DNA of 64,000 nt from Blautia sp. GTDB lineage: Bacteria > Bacillota > Clostridia > Lachnospirales > Lachnospiraceae. Made by a program: the position numbers and the translations under genes. The stretch lies in contig JAFVGK010000131.1 of the NCBI GenBank assembly GCA_017475035.1, positions 1-64,000 of the forward strand, written 5' to 3'. The notes below the pieces were generated by a model. It ran no database searches. It saw nothing but the letters and a program-made list of their open reading frames with translations, and was not told where the DNA came from. How positions within the stretch are numbered: position 1 is the first letter of the stretch; each line of letters begins with the position of its first letter. This document shows positions 14,800 through 23,519 of the stretch, in pieces.

Positions 14800-16671
14800 A
14801 TGGAAACGTTAATCACAAAATGGGGAAGGGCTTTAGATACGGATCATGTGCTTACAGAATATCCGAGGCCGCAATTGGTGAGGGACAGCTATCTGAACCT
14901 GAATGGGTATTGGGAGTATGCGATTCGGTGTGACAGAGAAGAACCTGCAGAGTATGACGGGAAAATCCTGGTACCGTTTTCGCCGGAAACCCTGCTTTCC
15001 GGTGTGGGAAGGCAATTGATGCCGGAAGAATATCTGTTTTATCGAAGGACGGTGGTGCTGACGGATTCTTTTTCGGCCGGGCGTTTGCTGCTGCACTTTG
15101 GGGCGGTCGACCAGAGCTGTGAGGTTTTCTGGAACGGAAAAATGGTTGGCAGCCATATGGGCGGTTACCTGCCGTTCACAATAGAAGTAACGGATGCGGC
15201 AAAGCCGGGGGAAAATGAACTGAAGCTGGTGGTGCGGGATATTACTGATACCTCCTACCATGCCAGAGGCAAGCAGACGCTTCAGCCAAAGGGGATGTGG
15301 TATACGGCCCAGAGCGGGATCTGGCAGACGGTATGGATGGAATGCGTTCCTTGCCGATATATCGAAAAGCTATGGATGGAACCGGATTATGACGCCCGCA
15401 GTCTGCGCCTGAAGGTATGTACGCATCTTTACGTGGAAAAAGAAGGAATTGCCGGCGCGGGCGAAAGCCTGGCTGCGGACCGGGAAACGGAAGCCTTGTC
15501 GGAGGAAGCTTCTTCGGAATTCAAAAAACCGGTATGTCATGTCAGGATCAGCTATCTGGGCAAAACCGTTCTGGAAACAGGGATCACTGCAGATGAACTC
15601 GCTGTAATCAGAATCCCGGATAACGAATTCCATCCCTGGTCTCCTGAAACGCCGGACCTTTATGATCTGGAGGTTATGATGGACATGGACCGGGCGGCCT
15701 CTTATTTCGGTATGAGAAAGGTTCATGTAAGCCGTGATGGAAAGGGGATCCTGCGCTTCTTCCTGAACAATCAGCCATACTTTCATTTAGGCCTTCTGGA
15801 TCAGGGATACTGGCCGGAGGGGATGTATACCGCGCCATCAGATGAGGCTTTGATTGACGATATCTCCCGCATGAAAAACATGGGCTTCAATATGCTCCGC
15901 AAGCATATCAAAATCGAGGCGGACCGCTGGTATTATCATTGTGATCGCCTTGGGATGCTGGTATGGCAGGATATGGTGAACGGCGGAGGCAATTACGATA
16001 TGAATTATCTTTGCAATCTTCCCAACATTATGGTATGGACGGAACGCCATATCCATGATGACGAGAAGCATTACAGGAAGTTTGCGCGGGAGGATCCGAA
16101 AGGAAGAGAGGAGTACTACTCGGAGCTTTGCGCAACGATTGACGCGCTGCATGAGCATCCTTCGATTGTCGCCTGGGTACCCTTCAATGAAGGGTGGGGC
16201 CAATTTGACGCGCCGAAAGCAACGGCGATGATCAGAGCACTGGATTCCACCCGGCTGATCGATGAGGCAAGCGGCTGGTTTGACCAGAAGGGCGGGGATA
16301 TGTATTCCATGCATAATTATTTTTACCGCCTGCGGGTTAAGCCGCAGCCGGACCGGGTGGTGGCTGTGACCGAATGCGGCGGTTATTCCTGCCAGATCGA
16401 GGGACACAGCAGCTGCGATAAGGTCTATGGTTATCGAAAATTCAGGACGACAGAGGAATTATCGGATGGACTTTGGCGCCTTTGGAAAAAGGAACTGATC
16501 CCGGCGGTAAAAAACGGACTGTGCGCCATCGTGTTTACACAGGTTTCGGATGTCGAAACAGAGGTTAATGGCTTACTTACCTGGGACAGAGAAGTGCAGA
16601 AGGTTCCCGACGAGACGATGTGGGAGATGAACAGTGAGCTCCTGGAAGAATTTAAGATCGTGAACAGATAG
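14800..16671 (+). CDS. glycoside hydrolase family 2 (beta-galactosidase/beta-glucuronidase-like)
   Basis: A 623-residue protein with the GH2 order: N-terminal sugar-binding jelly roll (SYLNLNGYWEYAI), Ig-like domain, then TIM barrel. The acid/base pair is in WVPFNEGWGQF (N-E), and the probable nucleophile Glu is in VAVTECGGYS. SMHNYF and LGMLVWQDM are further barrel landmarks. No signal peptide is seen, so it acts in the cytoplasm. METLITKWGRAL at 14800 is the best start, because the conserved domain begins there; the frame is open back to 14524, but that extension translates repeat family A. The SD (GAAAGG) is weak. The exact substrate is unknown. Confidence 0.9.
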   Translation: METLITKWGRALDTDHVLTEYPRPQLVRDSYLNLNGYWEYAIRCDREEPAEYDGKILVPFSPETLLSGVGRQLMPEEYLFYRRTVVLTDSFSAGRLLLHFGAVDQSCEVFWNGKMVGSHMGGYLPFTIEVTDAAKPGENELKLVVRDITDTSYHARGKQTLQPKGMWYTAQSGIWQTVWMECVPCRYIEKLWMEPDYDARSLRLKVCTHLYVEKEGIAGAGESLAADRETEALSEEASSEFKKPVCHVRISYLGKTVLETGITADELAVIRIPDNEFHPWSPETPDLYDLEVMMDMDRAASYFGMRKVHVSRDGKGILRFFLNNQPYFHLGLLDQGYWPEGMYTAPSDEALIDDISRMKNMGFNMLRKHIKIEADRWYYHCDRLGMLVWQDMVNGGGNYDMNYLCNLPNIMVWTERHIHDDEKHYRKFAREDPKGREEYYSELCATIDALHEHPSIVAWVPFNEGWGQFDAPKATAMIRALDSTRLIDEASGWFDQKGGDMYSMHNYFYRLRVKPQPDRVVAVTECGGYSCQIEGHSSCDKVYGYRKFRTTEELSDGLWRLWKKELIPAVKNGLCAIVFTQVSDVETEVNGLLTWDREVQKVPDETMWEMNSELLEEFKIVNR

Positions 16672-16720
16672 ACGAACATAAAATTTCAGGATGTTTGAAC
16701 GGAATTCTAAGGAGAAGGAA

Positions 16721-17935
16721 ATGAAATATGATTTTACGACAATTATGGAACGGCGAGGCCATGATGCGATTGCCGTAGATGCCCCGGGAAAGCTTTCCTG
16801 GGGTCCCAAGGCTCCGGAAAAAGGCTTTTCCCTGATTCCGATGTGGGTGGCGGATATGAATTTTCCTACAATGCCCGGGGTGATCGAGGCGCTTCAGGAC
16901 AGAATCAGTCACCCGGCTTTTGGATATTTTACGCCCCGGGAGGAGTACTTTTCCTCGATCATACGCTGGCATCAGGACCGGAACGGAGTCAGCGGCCTGA
17001 AACCCGAGCACATCGGATATGAAAACGGGGTGCTGGGCGGAGTCGTTTCCGCGTTGAATGTTTTGTGTTCCAGAGGAGACAACGTCCTTGTGCATTCACC
17101 TGCCTATATCGGATTTACCAATACGCTGGCGAATAACGGATATCATATCGTTTTCTCGTCTTTGCGACAGGATGAAAACAAGATCTGGCGTATGGATTTA
17201 AAGGATATGGAGGAAAAAATCCGGAATCACCAGATTCACGTCTCGATTTTCTGCTCGCCCCATAATCCTTGCGGAAGAGTATGGGAGCGCTGGGAACTGG
17301 AGGCGGCAATGGAACTGTTCCGTAAATATGACGTGACGGTGATCAGCGATGAAATCTGGTCGGATATAATCATGCCCGGTTACCGGCATATTCCGCTGCA
17401 ATCGGTGTCTGAGGATGCAAGAAACCGAACGGCTGCTTTATATGCCCCTTCAAAAACCTTTAACCTTGCCGGGCTTGTAGGCTCCTATCATATTATTTAT
17501 AACCGGAAGCTTAGAGAACGGATCGAAAAAGCTTCCTCTTTATGCCATTATAATGAAATGAATGTCCTTTCCATGCATGCGCTGATCGGGGCTTATTCTG
17601 AAGAGGGAAGAGAATGGGTGGATGAGCTCTGCCGGGTGCTGGAAGAAAATATCGATTATGCCTGCGGGTTTATCCGTGAGGAGTTCCGGGGCGTGCAGGT
17701 CTTTCGGCCGCAGGGAACCTATATGCTTTTCCTGGACTGCTCGGGCTGGTGTGCTGAACACGGAAAAACCCTGCAGGAGCTGGAGGATGCATGCTGGCGT
17801 GTGGGTGTTGCCGTACAGGACGGAGCAATGTTCCACGGGCCCTGCCATCTGCGCATGAATCTTGCCCTGCCTGAAAGTCTTGTACGGGAGGCGATGGAAC
17901 GATTGAAAGAATATGTATTCTGTGCCTGCGCATAG
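16721..17935 (+). CDS. PLP-dependent C-S lyase, PatB/MalY-type aminotransferase fold
   Basis: A 404-residue fold-type I PLP enzyme. Hallmarks are PMWVADMNFPTMPGVIEAL at the N-terminus, the cofactor-contacting FCSPHNPCGRVW and DEIWSDI, and the Schiff-base lysine in YAPSKTFNLAGL. The family contains cystathionine beta-lyases and MalY. ATG 16721 has AAGGAGAAGG just upstream, and the gene starts 49 nt after GH2, so co-transcription is likely. Its link to sugar use is unclear; E. coli MalY is known to moonlight in maltose regulation, but nothing here shows that. Confidence 0.9.
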   Translation: MKYDFTTIMERRGHDAIAVDAPGKLSWGPKAPEKGFSLIPMWVADMNFPTMPGVIEALQDRISHPAFGYFTPREEYFSSIIRWHQDRNGVSGLKPEHIGYENGVLGGVVSALNVLCSRGDNVLVHSPAYIGFTNTLANNGYHIVFSSLRQDENKIWRMDLKDMEEKIRNHQIHVSIFCSPHNPCGRVWERWELEAAMELFRKYDVTVISDEIWSDIIMPGYRHIPLQSVSEDARNRTAALYAPSKTFNLAGLVGSYHIIYNRKLRERIEKASSLCHYNEMNVLSMHALIGAYSEEGREWVDELCRVLEENIDYACGFIREEFRGVQVFRPQGTYMLFLDCSGWCAEHGKTLQELEDACWRVGVAVQDGAMFHGPCHLRMNLALPESLVREAMERLKEYVFCACA

Positions 17936-17958
17936 CTCCCCTTGTTCATGCAATCATT

Positions 17959-18011
17959 AAAAAAGAACCGGGCCGGAGACAGATAAGCTCTGTCTCCGGC
18001 CCGGTTCTTTC
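17959..18011. terminator. bidirectional intrinsic terminator
   Basis: A stem of about 20 bp (AAGAACCGGGCCGGAGACAG with its complement) has A-rich and T-rich flanks. It lies between the convergent C-S lyase gene and the GPH symporter gene and can end both. Confidence 0.9.
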
Positions 18012-18050
18012 CGCAGGGGCGAAAAGGCGAACGCCGATCCTGCGGCGGCC

Positions 18051-19448
18051 TCAGATGTTTCTCAGCTTTTTCGCGTTTTCCTCCACGACTTCATCGGTGA
18101 GGATGAATTTTCTTTGGAAGCAGATAATTCCGGTAAAGAGCAGAAGGATAGGCAGGATCGTCATTAAAAGCCGCAGACCCAGGATGGTTTGAGCACTTTG
18201 CTCCACGATCGGTCCTTCCTGCTCACTGTTGCCGACAAGTCCGATGAGGTCGAGGCCGATCCCCGCAATGAAGACGGAGACGCCGGAGGCGGCCTTTACG
18301 ACAAAGGTCTGCATAGAGAAAATGACACTCTCATCACGATGTCCGGATTTCAGCTCCCCGTAGTCTACCGAGTTTGAAAGGAAAACAGTGGTAAGCACAG
18401 ACAGGATTCCGTTTGCGGCAAAAACCAGCGCTCCGGGCACGAGAAGCGGCGGCAGGCTGCCGGCAAGACCGGCCTGGAAAAGAATCAGCATCATGGCGTA
18501 ACCGGCAATGGCAAAGAGAAAAGCAAGCCGGAATATAGCCGCGTTGGAGAGCTTTTTTCTCAGCAGCGGATAAATGATCATCATGCCAAGGATCTGGCAG
18601 GCCCCTCCTACAGTGGAGAACAAGGTATAATTAACGGTCCAGGCCTCTCCGCCCATATCATATTTAAAGAAATAGATAACCAGGTTTGATGTAATGTAGA
18701 GTGCGCTGTTGATCAGAACGATGGTCAGGACGACGACGAGGGCCTGGTCATTTCCGAATAAGGCGCGGAACATTTCTCCCACAGAGGAGGTTTTCATGGA
18801 AGCCCCCTCTTTTTCTTTGACCATGGCGGCACAGATGAGCTCGGCGCCAACAAAGACCACAGCGACGATCAAGGCAACGCGGGAAAAGCCAAGACGTTCA
18901 TTGCCTCCGCCCAGTAAGGAAACCAGAAGGACGGTACCCATGGCGATCAGGGCGGAGCCGACGCCGGCACAGGTCCTGCCGATGACGGAAAGATTTTCCG
19001 TATCTGCCGGCGTATCGGTGATGGCGGGGATCATGGACCAGTAGGGGATATCCATCATCGTATAGGTCATTCCCCAGGCAATGTAGGCGATCGTAAAGAA
19101 AACCATCATCTGTGTCCTGGCCAGATCCGGCGCGGAAAAAAGTGCGTAGAGGACAAATGCGTTCAGAACGGTACCGGAAACGAGCCAGGGACGGAACCGT
19201 CCCCATTTTGTCCGTGTTTTGGCTACCAGAATGCCCATAAACGGATCATTGGCCGCGTCAAAGATTCGGGCAATCATAAGGATCAGTCCGACAAAAGAAG
19301 AGGAAAGACCGATAATATCCTTATAATAGTACATAATATAGGAAGAAGAAAGGGCATAAACCAGGTCTTTTCCTACCGCGCCGATACCAAAAGCGGCTTT
19401 CTGCGCAGTGGTGAGTTTCATTGGGGTACGGTTAGAGTAATTAGGCAT
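18051..19448 (-). CDS. GPH-family (MelB-like) sugar:cation symporter
   Basis: A 465-residue membrane protein with about 12 transmembrane helices. The N-terminal half shows the family pattern YYYKDIIGLSSSFVGLILMI, then RIFDAANDPFMG and TRTKWGRFRPWLV, the loop typical of glycoside-pentoside-hexuronide transporters. ATG 19448 is preceded by GGAGGTGG. A longer frame to 19673 crosses repeat DNA and has no SD. It is the only complete sugar importer near the GH4, GH28 and GH2 genes and could supply one of them. It is transcribed alone on the minus strand. Confidence 0.9.
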   Translation of the reverse strand: MPNYSNRTPMKLTTAQKAAFGIGAVGKDLVYALSSSYIMYYYKDIIGLSSSFVGLILMIARIFDAANDPFMGILVAKTRTKWGRFRPWLVSGTVLNAFVLYALFSAPDLARTQMMVFFTIAYIAWGMTYTMMDIPYWSMIPAITDTPADTENLSVIGRTCAGVGSALIAMGTVLLVSLLGGGNERLGFSRVALIVAVVFVGAELICAAMVKEKEGASMKTSSVGEMFRALFGNDQALVVVLTIVLINSALYITSNLVIYFFKYDMGGEAWTVNYTLFSTVGGACQILGMMIIYPLLRKKLSNAAIFRLAFLFAIAGYAMMLILFQAGLAGSLPPLLVPGALVFAANGILSVLTTVFLSNSVDYGELKSGHRDESVIFSMQTFVVKAASGVSVFIAGIGLDLIGLVGNSEQEGPIVEQSAQTILGLRLLMTILPILLLFTGIICFQRKFILTDEVVEENAKKLRNI

Positions 19449-19595
19449 GAGATACCACCTCCAATTGCGAAGTTTCCTGATCAGCAGGTATGTGATCAGG
19501 TGAAAGACTCTGTTACGGTTCCTCTGACAGAAGTGGTAATTCAAAGAAGCATGATGGAGGAACAAGAAACAAACGGATCTGCTCCGATTGTTATT

Positions 19596-19675
19596 GTATG
19601 CGCGCGGATTTATTGCGGAATCATGCCGTTTGCAGCGGCGTAAATCCGACGCAGTAAACGAACCAAAACGCAATC
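19596..19675 (+). repeat. interspersed repeat family III, copy 1
   Basis: An 80-bp segment with landmarks GGATTTATTGCGGAATCATG, GCAGCGGCGTAAATCCG and GCAGTAAACGAA. Its reverse complement recurs at 60629-60708. Internal dyads (GGATTTA/TAAATCC, CGCAGTAAAC) allow a cruciform or RNA hairpin. Confidence 0.85.
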
Positions 19676-19692
19676 ATTTTATTCGTTTACTT

Positions 19693-20439
19693 TCAATGGA
19701 TTCCGTGTATGAACAGCGCTTTGATCAGGGCAAAATACTCCCGCAGGGCGTTGGCCGGGAGATAAAACTTCGAGGATGGTGCGCTGATACCATACACTTT
19801 TTGATAGCCTGCCCTTCTTGCCAGAAGCAATGCGCGGAAAACATGGAAATCATTTGTGACAATTCCGATGCTTTGGCTGGCCGGTGAACAGTATTTGGAG
19901 CTGAATTCCAGATTTTCCCAGGTATTGGCAGAGGAATCCTCCAAAAAAACACGCGAGGAGGATACGCCGCGTTCTGTCAGATATTCTGCCATGGCTTCCG
20001 CTTCCGTACAAGGCTCATTTATACCCTGTCCTCCGGAAACAATGCAGATTGTCCTGTCATTTTTTTCCAGATATGCCCGGGCAGCGTCGAGACGGTACCG
20101 GAGAGAATAGCTCGGACCGGAGGGCCAGACCTGAGCGCCGAGTACAATGATGGCATCCAGTCCTTCCGGAGCCTTTTCGCGGGCATAGCGGAAGATACAT
20201 CCTTCTGCGATGACCACGCTGATGAGAATGAGTATGGCCAGGAGGAATCCTGCGGCACGAACAGGCAAGGGCAAAAGCTTTCCATACCCACGAAGGCTCA
20301 TCCATCCAAGAGCTAAGAACCCGATTCCCATAGCGAAGAAGAAAAGGTAAAACCGGCTGCCGCTGTGAAGCAGATAAAGACTGACTCCATAAAAAAGGCA
20401 AACGAAGCCGATCACAAGCCACACGATATTTTTGACCAT
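19693..20439 (-). CDS. membrane-anchored DUF218 (YdcF/SanA/ElyC-like) protein
   Basis: A 248-residue protein. The first 100 residues hold about three transmembrane helices (IVWLVIGFVCLFYGVSLYLL and two more). The DUF218 domain follows: AIIVLGAQVW, SYSLRYRLDAARAYL, CIVSGGQGINEP, and SSANTWENLEFS with acidic residues that coordinate the active site in this family. Members are linked to cell-envelope functions (for example ElyC and SanA), but the reaction is not established. ATG 20439 follows AGAGGGGG. It has its own promoter at 20580-20608. Confidence 0.88.
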   Translation of the reverse strand: MVKNIVWLVIGFVCLFYGVSLYLLHSGSRFYLFFFAMGIGFLALGWMSLRGYGKLLPLPVRAAGFLLAILILISVVIAEGCIFRYAREKAPEGLDAIIVLGAQVWPSGPSYSLRYRLDAARAYLEKNDRTICIVSGGQGINEPCTEAEAMAEYLTERGVSSSRVFLEDSSANTWENLEFSSKYCSPASQSIGIVTNDFHVFRALLLARRAGYQKVYGISAPSSKFYLPANALREYFALIKALFIHGIH

Positions 20440-20508
20440 GGTTTTGTTCCCCCTCTTGAAATGTCCCGGAGATGATACGCAGGGCAATATTTTCGACCTG
20501 TGCGGTAA

Positions 20509-20541
20509 CTGAAGTGACCGATACCAGCGGCATTCGCAAAA
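20509..20541 (-). repeat. interspersed repeat family IV, copy 2
   Basis: Reverse complement of 8011-8043 with one mismatch in 33 bp. It lies in the transcribed leader of the DUF218 gene. Confidence 0.8.
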
Positions 20542-20579
20542 CCCGCGCTGCGCTTTTTGCGGCAGTGAATTTGTTATTG

Positions 20580-20608
20580 ATTCTATAAATATGTCATACG
20601 AAAGTCAA
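20580..20608 (-). promoter_or_regulatory. sigma-A promoter of the DUF218 gene
   Basis: On the minus strand, TTGACT (20603-20608), a 17-bp spacer and TAGAAT (20580-20585). Confidence 0.7.
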
Positions 20609-20674
20609 GTACATTTTGGGATGGCAGTTCGGGTGGATATTGGCGAAATCGTTGCGCGGTTTCCCTTCCCATTC

Positions 20675-20703
20675 TTGACAGAATAATCTTTTAAGCTTAA
20701 TAT
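20675..20703 (+). promoter_or_regulatory. sigma-A promoter of valS
   Basis: TTGACA (20675-20680), a 17-bp spacer and TAATAT (20698-20703), a near-consensus site. Confidence 0.85.
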
Positions 20704-20756
20704 AGGAGAATACCATTGATAAGAATGGGCATTGCGCAGCCGGCAGGAAGCTCTTG

Positions 20757-20810
20757 AGCGGGAAGCAGCCGGCAGTCAGAGCGCATGCCTTTCCGTTTTC
20801 CCGCTTTTTA
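20757..20810 (+). promoter_or_regulatory. terminator-like hairpin in the valS leader
   Basis: AGCGGGAA (20757-20764) pairs with TTCCCGCT (20798-20805), followed by TTTTA. It lies after the promoter and before the SD, so it could attenuate valS, but no T-box elements accompany it. Confidence 0.35.
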
Positions 20811-20831
20811 ATGATACCGGGAGGAGACAAG

Positions 20832-23492
20832 ATGAGCGAAACGCTTGCAAAAACCTATGATCCAAAAGGAATAGAAGACCGCCTCTATCAGAAATGGATG
20901 GAAGGCGGCTATTTTCATGCAAAAGTCAATCCGGACAAAAAACCATTCACGATTGTGATGCCCCCGCCAAATGTCACCGGCCAGCTTCACATGGGCCATG
21001 CCCTGGACAATACAATGCAGGATATCCTGATCCGCTATAAACGCATGCAGGGCTATGAAGCTCTGTGGCAGCCGGGCACAGACCATGCAGCGATCGCCAC
21101 GGAAGTCAAAGTCATCGAAAAACTGAAAGAGCAGGGGATCGAAAAGGACGAGATCGGCAGAGAAGAATTTTTAAAACACGCCTGGGCGTGGAAGGAAGAA
21201 TACGGCAGCAGGATTATCAATCAGCTGAAAAAGCTCGGTTCATCCGCAGACTGGGAAAGAGAGCGGTTCACGATGGACGAGGGCTGCTCGGAAGCCGTAA
21301 AGGAAGTCTTCATCCGCCTGTATGAAAAAGGCTGGATTTATAAAGGCTCCCGCATCATCAACTGGTGCCCGGTATGTCAGACCTCGATTTCCGACGCTGA
21401 AGTAGAGCATGAGGATCAGGATGGATTTTTCTGGCATATCAATTATCCGGTCGTCGGAGAGGAAGGGCATTTTGTTGAGATCGCCACGACCCGTCCGGAA
21501 ACCATGCTTGGCGATACCGCTGTCGCGGTAAATCCGGAAGATGAGCGTTATGCCCATCTGGTAGGCAAGATGCTGGTTCTTCCTCTTACCGGACGTGAGA
21601 TCCCGGTAATCGCCGATGAATATGTGGATAAGGAATTCGGCACGGGCTGCGTGAAAATTACCCCGGCTCATGACCCGAATGACTTTGAGGTCGGAAAACG
21701 GCACAATCTTCCTGAGATCAACATCATGAACGATGACGCCACGATCAATGAGACAGGCGGAAAATACGCCGGGATGGACCGTTATGAAGCCAGAAGGGCA
21801 ATCGTAGAGGATCTCAGGGAGCTTGGCCTTTTGGTTAAGGTTGTTCCGCATACGCACAGTGTCGGTACCCATGACCGTTGCCATACCACGGTTGAGCCTC
21901 TGATCAAGCCGCAATGGTTCGTGCGGATGGATGAGATGGCAAAGGCAGCCATCAAAACCCTGGAGGACGGTAACCTGACCTTCGTGCCTTCCCGTTTTGA
22001 CAAGACATACCTGCACTGGCTGGAGAATATCCGGGACTGGTGCATTTCCCGTCAGCTTTGGTGGGGACACCGCATTCCTGCCTATTACTGCGAGAAGTGC
22101 GGGGAGACGGTAGTAGCCGGAAGCATGCCGAAGATGTGTCCGAAATGCCGCCATGAAAAGCTGGTTCAGGATGAGGACACCCTCGATACCTGGTTCAGCT
22201 CGGCACTCTGGCCCTTCTCGACACTGGGCTGGCCTGAGAAGACACCGGAGATGGAATATTTCTATCCGACGGATGTGCTGGTCACAGGCTATGACATTAT
22301 TTTCTTCTGGGTAATCCGCATGGTCTTTTCCGGTCTTGAGCAGACCGGCAAAACCCCATTCCACCATGTTCTGATCCATGGCCTCGTCCGTGACGCCCTT
22401 GGCCGTAAGATGAGCAAATCCCTGGGCAATGGGATCGATCCGCTGGATGTCATAGATAAATACGGTGCTGACGCTCTTCGTATGACACTCATGACCGGAA
22501 ATGCCCCCGGGAACGATATGCGCTTCTCATGGGAAAAAGTAGAAGCCAGCAGGAACTTTGCTAACAAGATCTGGAATGCTTCCCGTTTCGTGCTCATGAA
22601 TCTGGAGGGCAAGACCGTGACGGCACCGGCAGACATTGCCGGATTATGCCCGGAAGATCAGTGGATCCTGTCAAGGGTGAATACCCTGACAAAGGAAGTC
22701 ACGGAAAACATGGAAAAATACGAGCTCGGCATTGCCCTTGGAAAGATCTACGATTTCCTGTGGGATGAACTGTGCGACTGGTATATCGAAATCGCCAAGG
22801 TTCGCCTGTGGAAAGCCAAGGAAGAGCCGGAACCGGCCGCCGAAGCTCTTTGGACAGTACGGAAGGCACTCACAGACAGCTTAAAGCTTCTGCATCCCTT
22901 TATGCCTTTCATTACCGAAGAAATATACTGTACCCTTCTTCCCGGGGAAGAAACCATCATGACAGCACAATGGCCGCAATATGATCCCGCTCTTTCCTTC
23001 CCGGAGGCGGAAAAGAGTATGGAAAGCTTCCAGGAAATCGTGCGCGGATTGAGAAATCTCCGGACACAGATGAATGTTCCTGCTTCCCGCAGGACGCATG
23101 TCTTCCTGGTTGTGGAGACCGGGGAAGCAATGGAACGCCTGGAAAACTGTAAGGCTTCCTTTGTCAACCTTGCCATGGCTAGTGAGATCGCGGTCCAGAT
23201 CGGCAAAGAAGGTATCTCTCCGGATGCCGTTTCCGTTGTCTGTGCGCAGGCCACAGCATATCTGCCTCTGGAAGACCTGGTGGATCGTGACAAGGAGATC
23301 GCGCGGCTGACCAAAGAGGCAGACCGGCTGACAAAAGAAATTGCCCGCTGTGAAGGCATGTTGAATAATCCGAAGTTTGTCGACAAAGCACCGGCAGATA
23401 AAGTTGAAGCCGAACGGGCCAAGCTTCTGAAATATCAGGAGATGAAGGAAAAAGTCACGGCTTCCCTTGCCATGCTTGGCGGCGAGGCATAA
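20832..23492 (+). CDS. valS: valine--tRNA ligase
   Basis: An 886-residue class I aminoacyl-tRNA synthetase, normal length for the family. The HIGH motif appears in [20 protein letters not shown] and the KMSKS motif in [14 protein letters not shown]. The editing domain ([16 protein letters not shown]) and the zinc-finger-like [11 protein letters not shown] with CPKCRHE are present. The C-terminal coiled coil ([20 protein letters not shown]) that contacts tRNA is intact. ATG 20832 has GGGAGGAGAC upstream. It charges tRNA-Val in translation. It is followed 27 nt later by an LtaS-like gene and folC, forming an apparent operon. Confidence 0.97.
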   Translation: MSETLAKTYDPKGIEDRLYQKWMEGGYFHAKVNPDKKPFTIVMPPPNVTGQLHMGHALDNTMQDILIRYKRMQGYEALWQPGTDHAAIATEVKVIEKLKEQGIEKDEIGREEFLKHAWAWKEEYGSRIINQLKKLGSSADWERERFTMDEGCSEAVKEVFIRLYEKGWIYKGSRIINWCPVCQTSISDAEVEHEDQDGFFWHINYPVVGEEGHFVEIATTRPETMLGDTAVAVNPEDERYAHLVGKMLVLPLTGREIPVIADEYVDKEFGTGCVKITPAHDPNDFEVGKRHNLPEINIMNDDATINETGGKYAGMDRYEARRAIVEDLRELGLLVKVVPHTHSVGTHDRCHTTVEPLIKPQWFVRMDEMAKAAIKTLEDGNLTFVPSRFDKTYLHWLENIRDWCISRQLWWGHRIPAYYCEKCGETVVAGSMPKMCPKCRHEKLVQDEDTLDTWFSSALWPFSTLGWPEKTPEMEYFYPTDVLVTGYDIIFFWVIRMVFSGLEQTGKTPFHHVLIHGLVRDALGRKMSKSLGNGIDPLDVIDKYGADALRMTLMTGNAPGNDMRFSWEKVEASRNFANKIWNASRFVLMNLEGKTVTAPADIAGLCPEDQWILSRVNTLTKEVTENMEKYELGIALGKIYDFLWDELCDWYIEIAKVRLWKAKEEPEPAAEALWTVRKALTDSLKLLHPFMPFITEEIYCTLLPGEETIMTAQWPQYDPALSFPEAEKSMESFQEIVRGLRNLRTQMNVPASRRTHVFLVVETGEAMERLENCKASFVNLAMASEIAVQIGKEGISPDAVSVVCAQATAYLPLEDLVDRDKEIARLTKEADRLTKEIARCEGMLNNPKFVDKAPADKVEAERAKLLKYQEMKEKVTASLAMLGGEA

Positions 23493-23519
23493 AGTGGCAT
23501 TGGCAAGAGGAATGACTTC

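Larger units (their letters stand above)
20440..20831. other. divergent promoter region between the DUF218 gene and valS
   Basis: It holds repeat family IV copy 2 (20509-20541), a minus-strand and a plus-strand promoter, and the valS leader with a possible attenuator hairpin. No T-box specifier or AGGGTGGNACCGCG antiterminator motif is present. Confidence 0.7.

Noticed and set aside
20590..20831. T-box riboswitch upstream of valS
   Set aside because: No AGGGTGGNACCGCG-like antiterminator sequence or specifier loop is visible.
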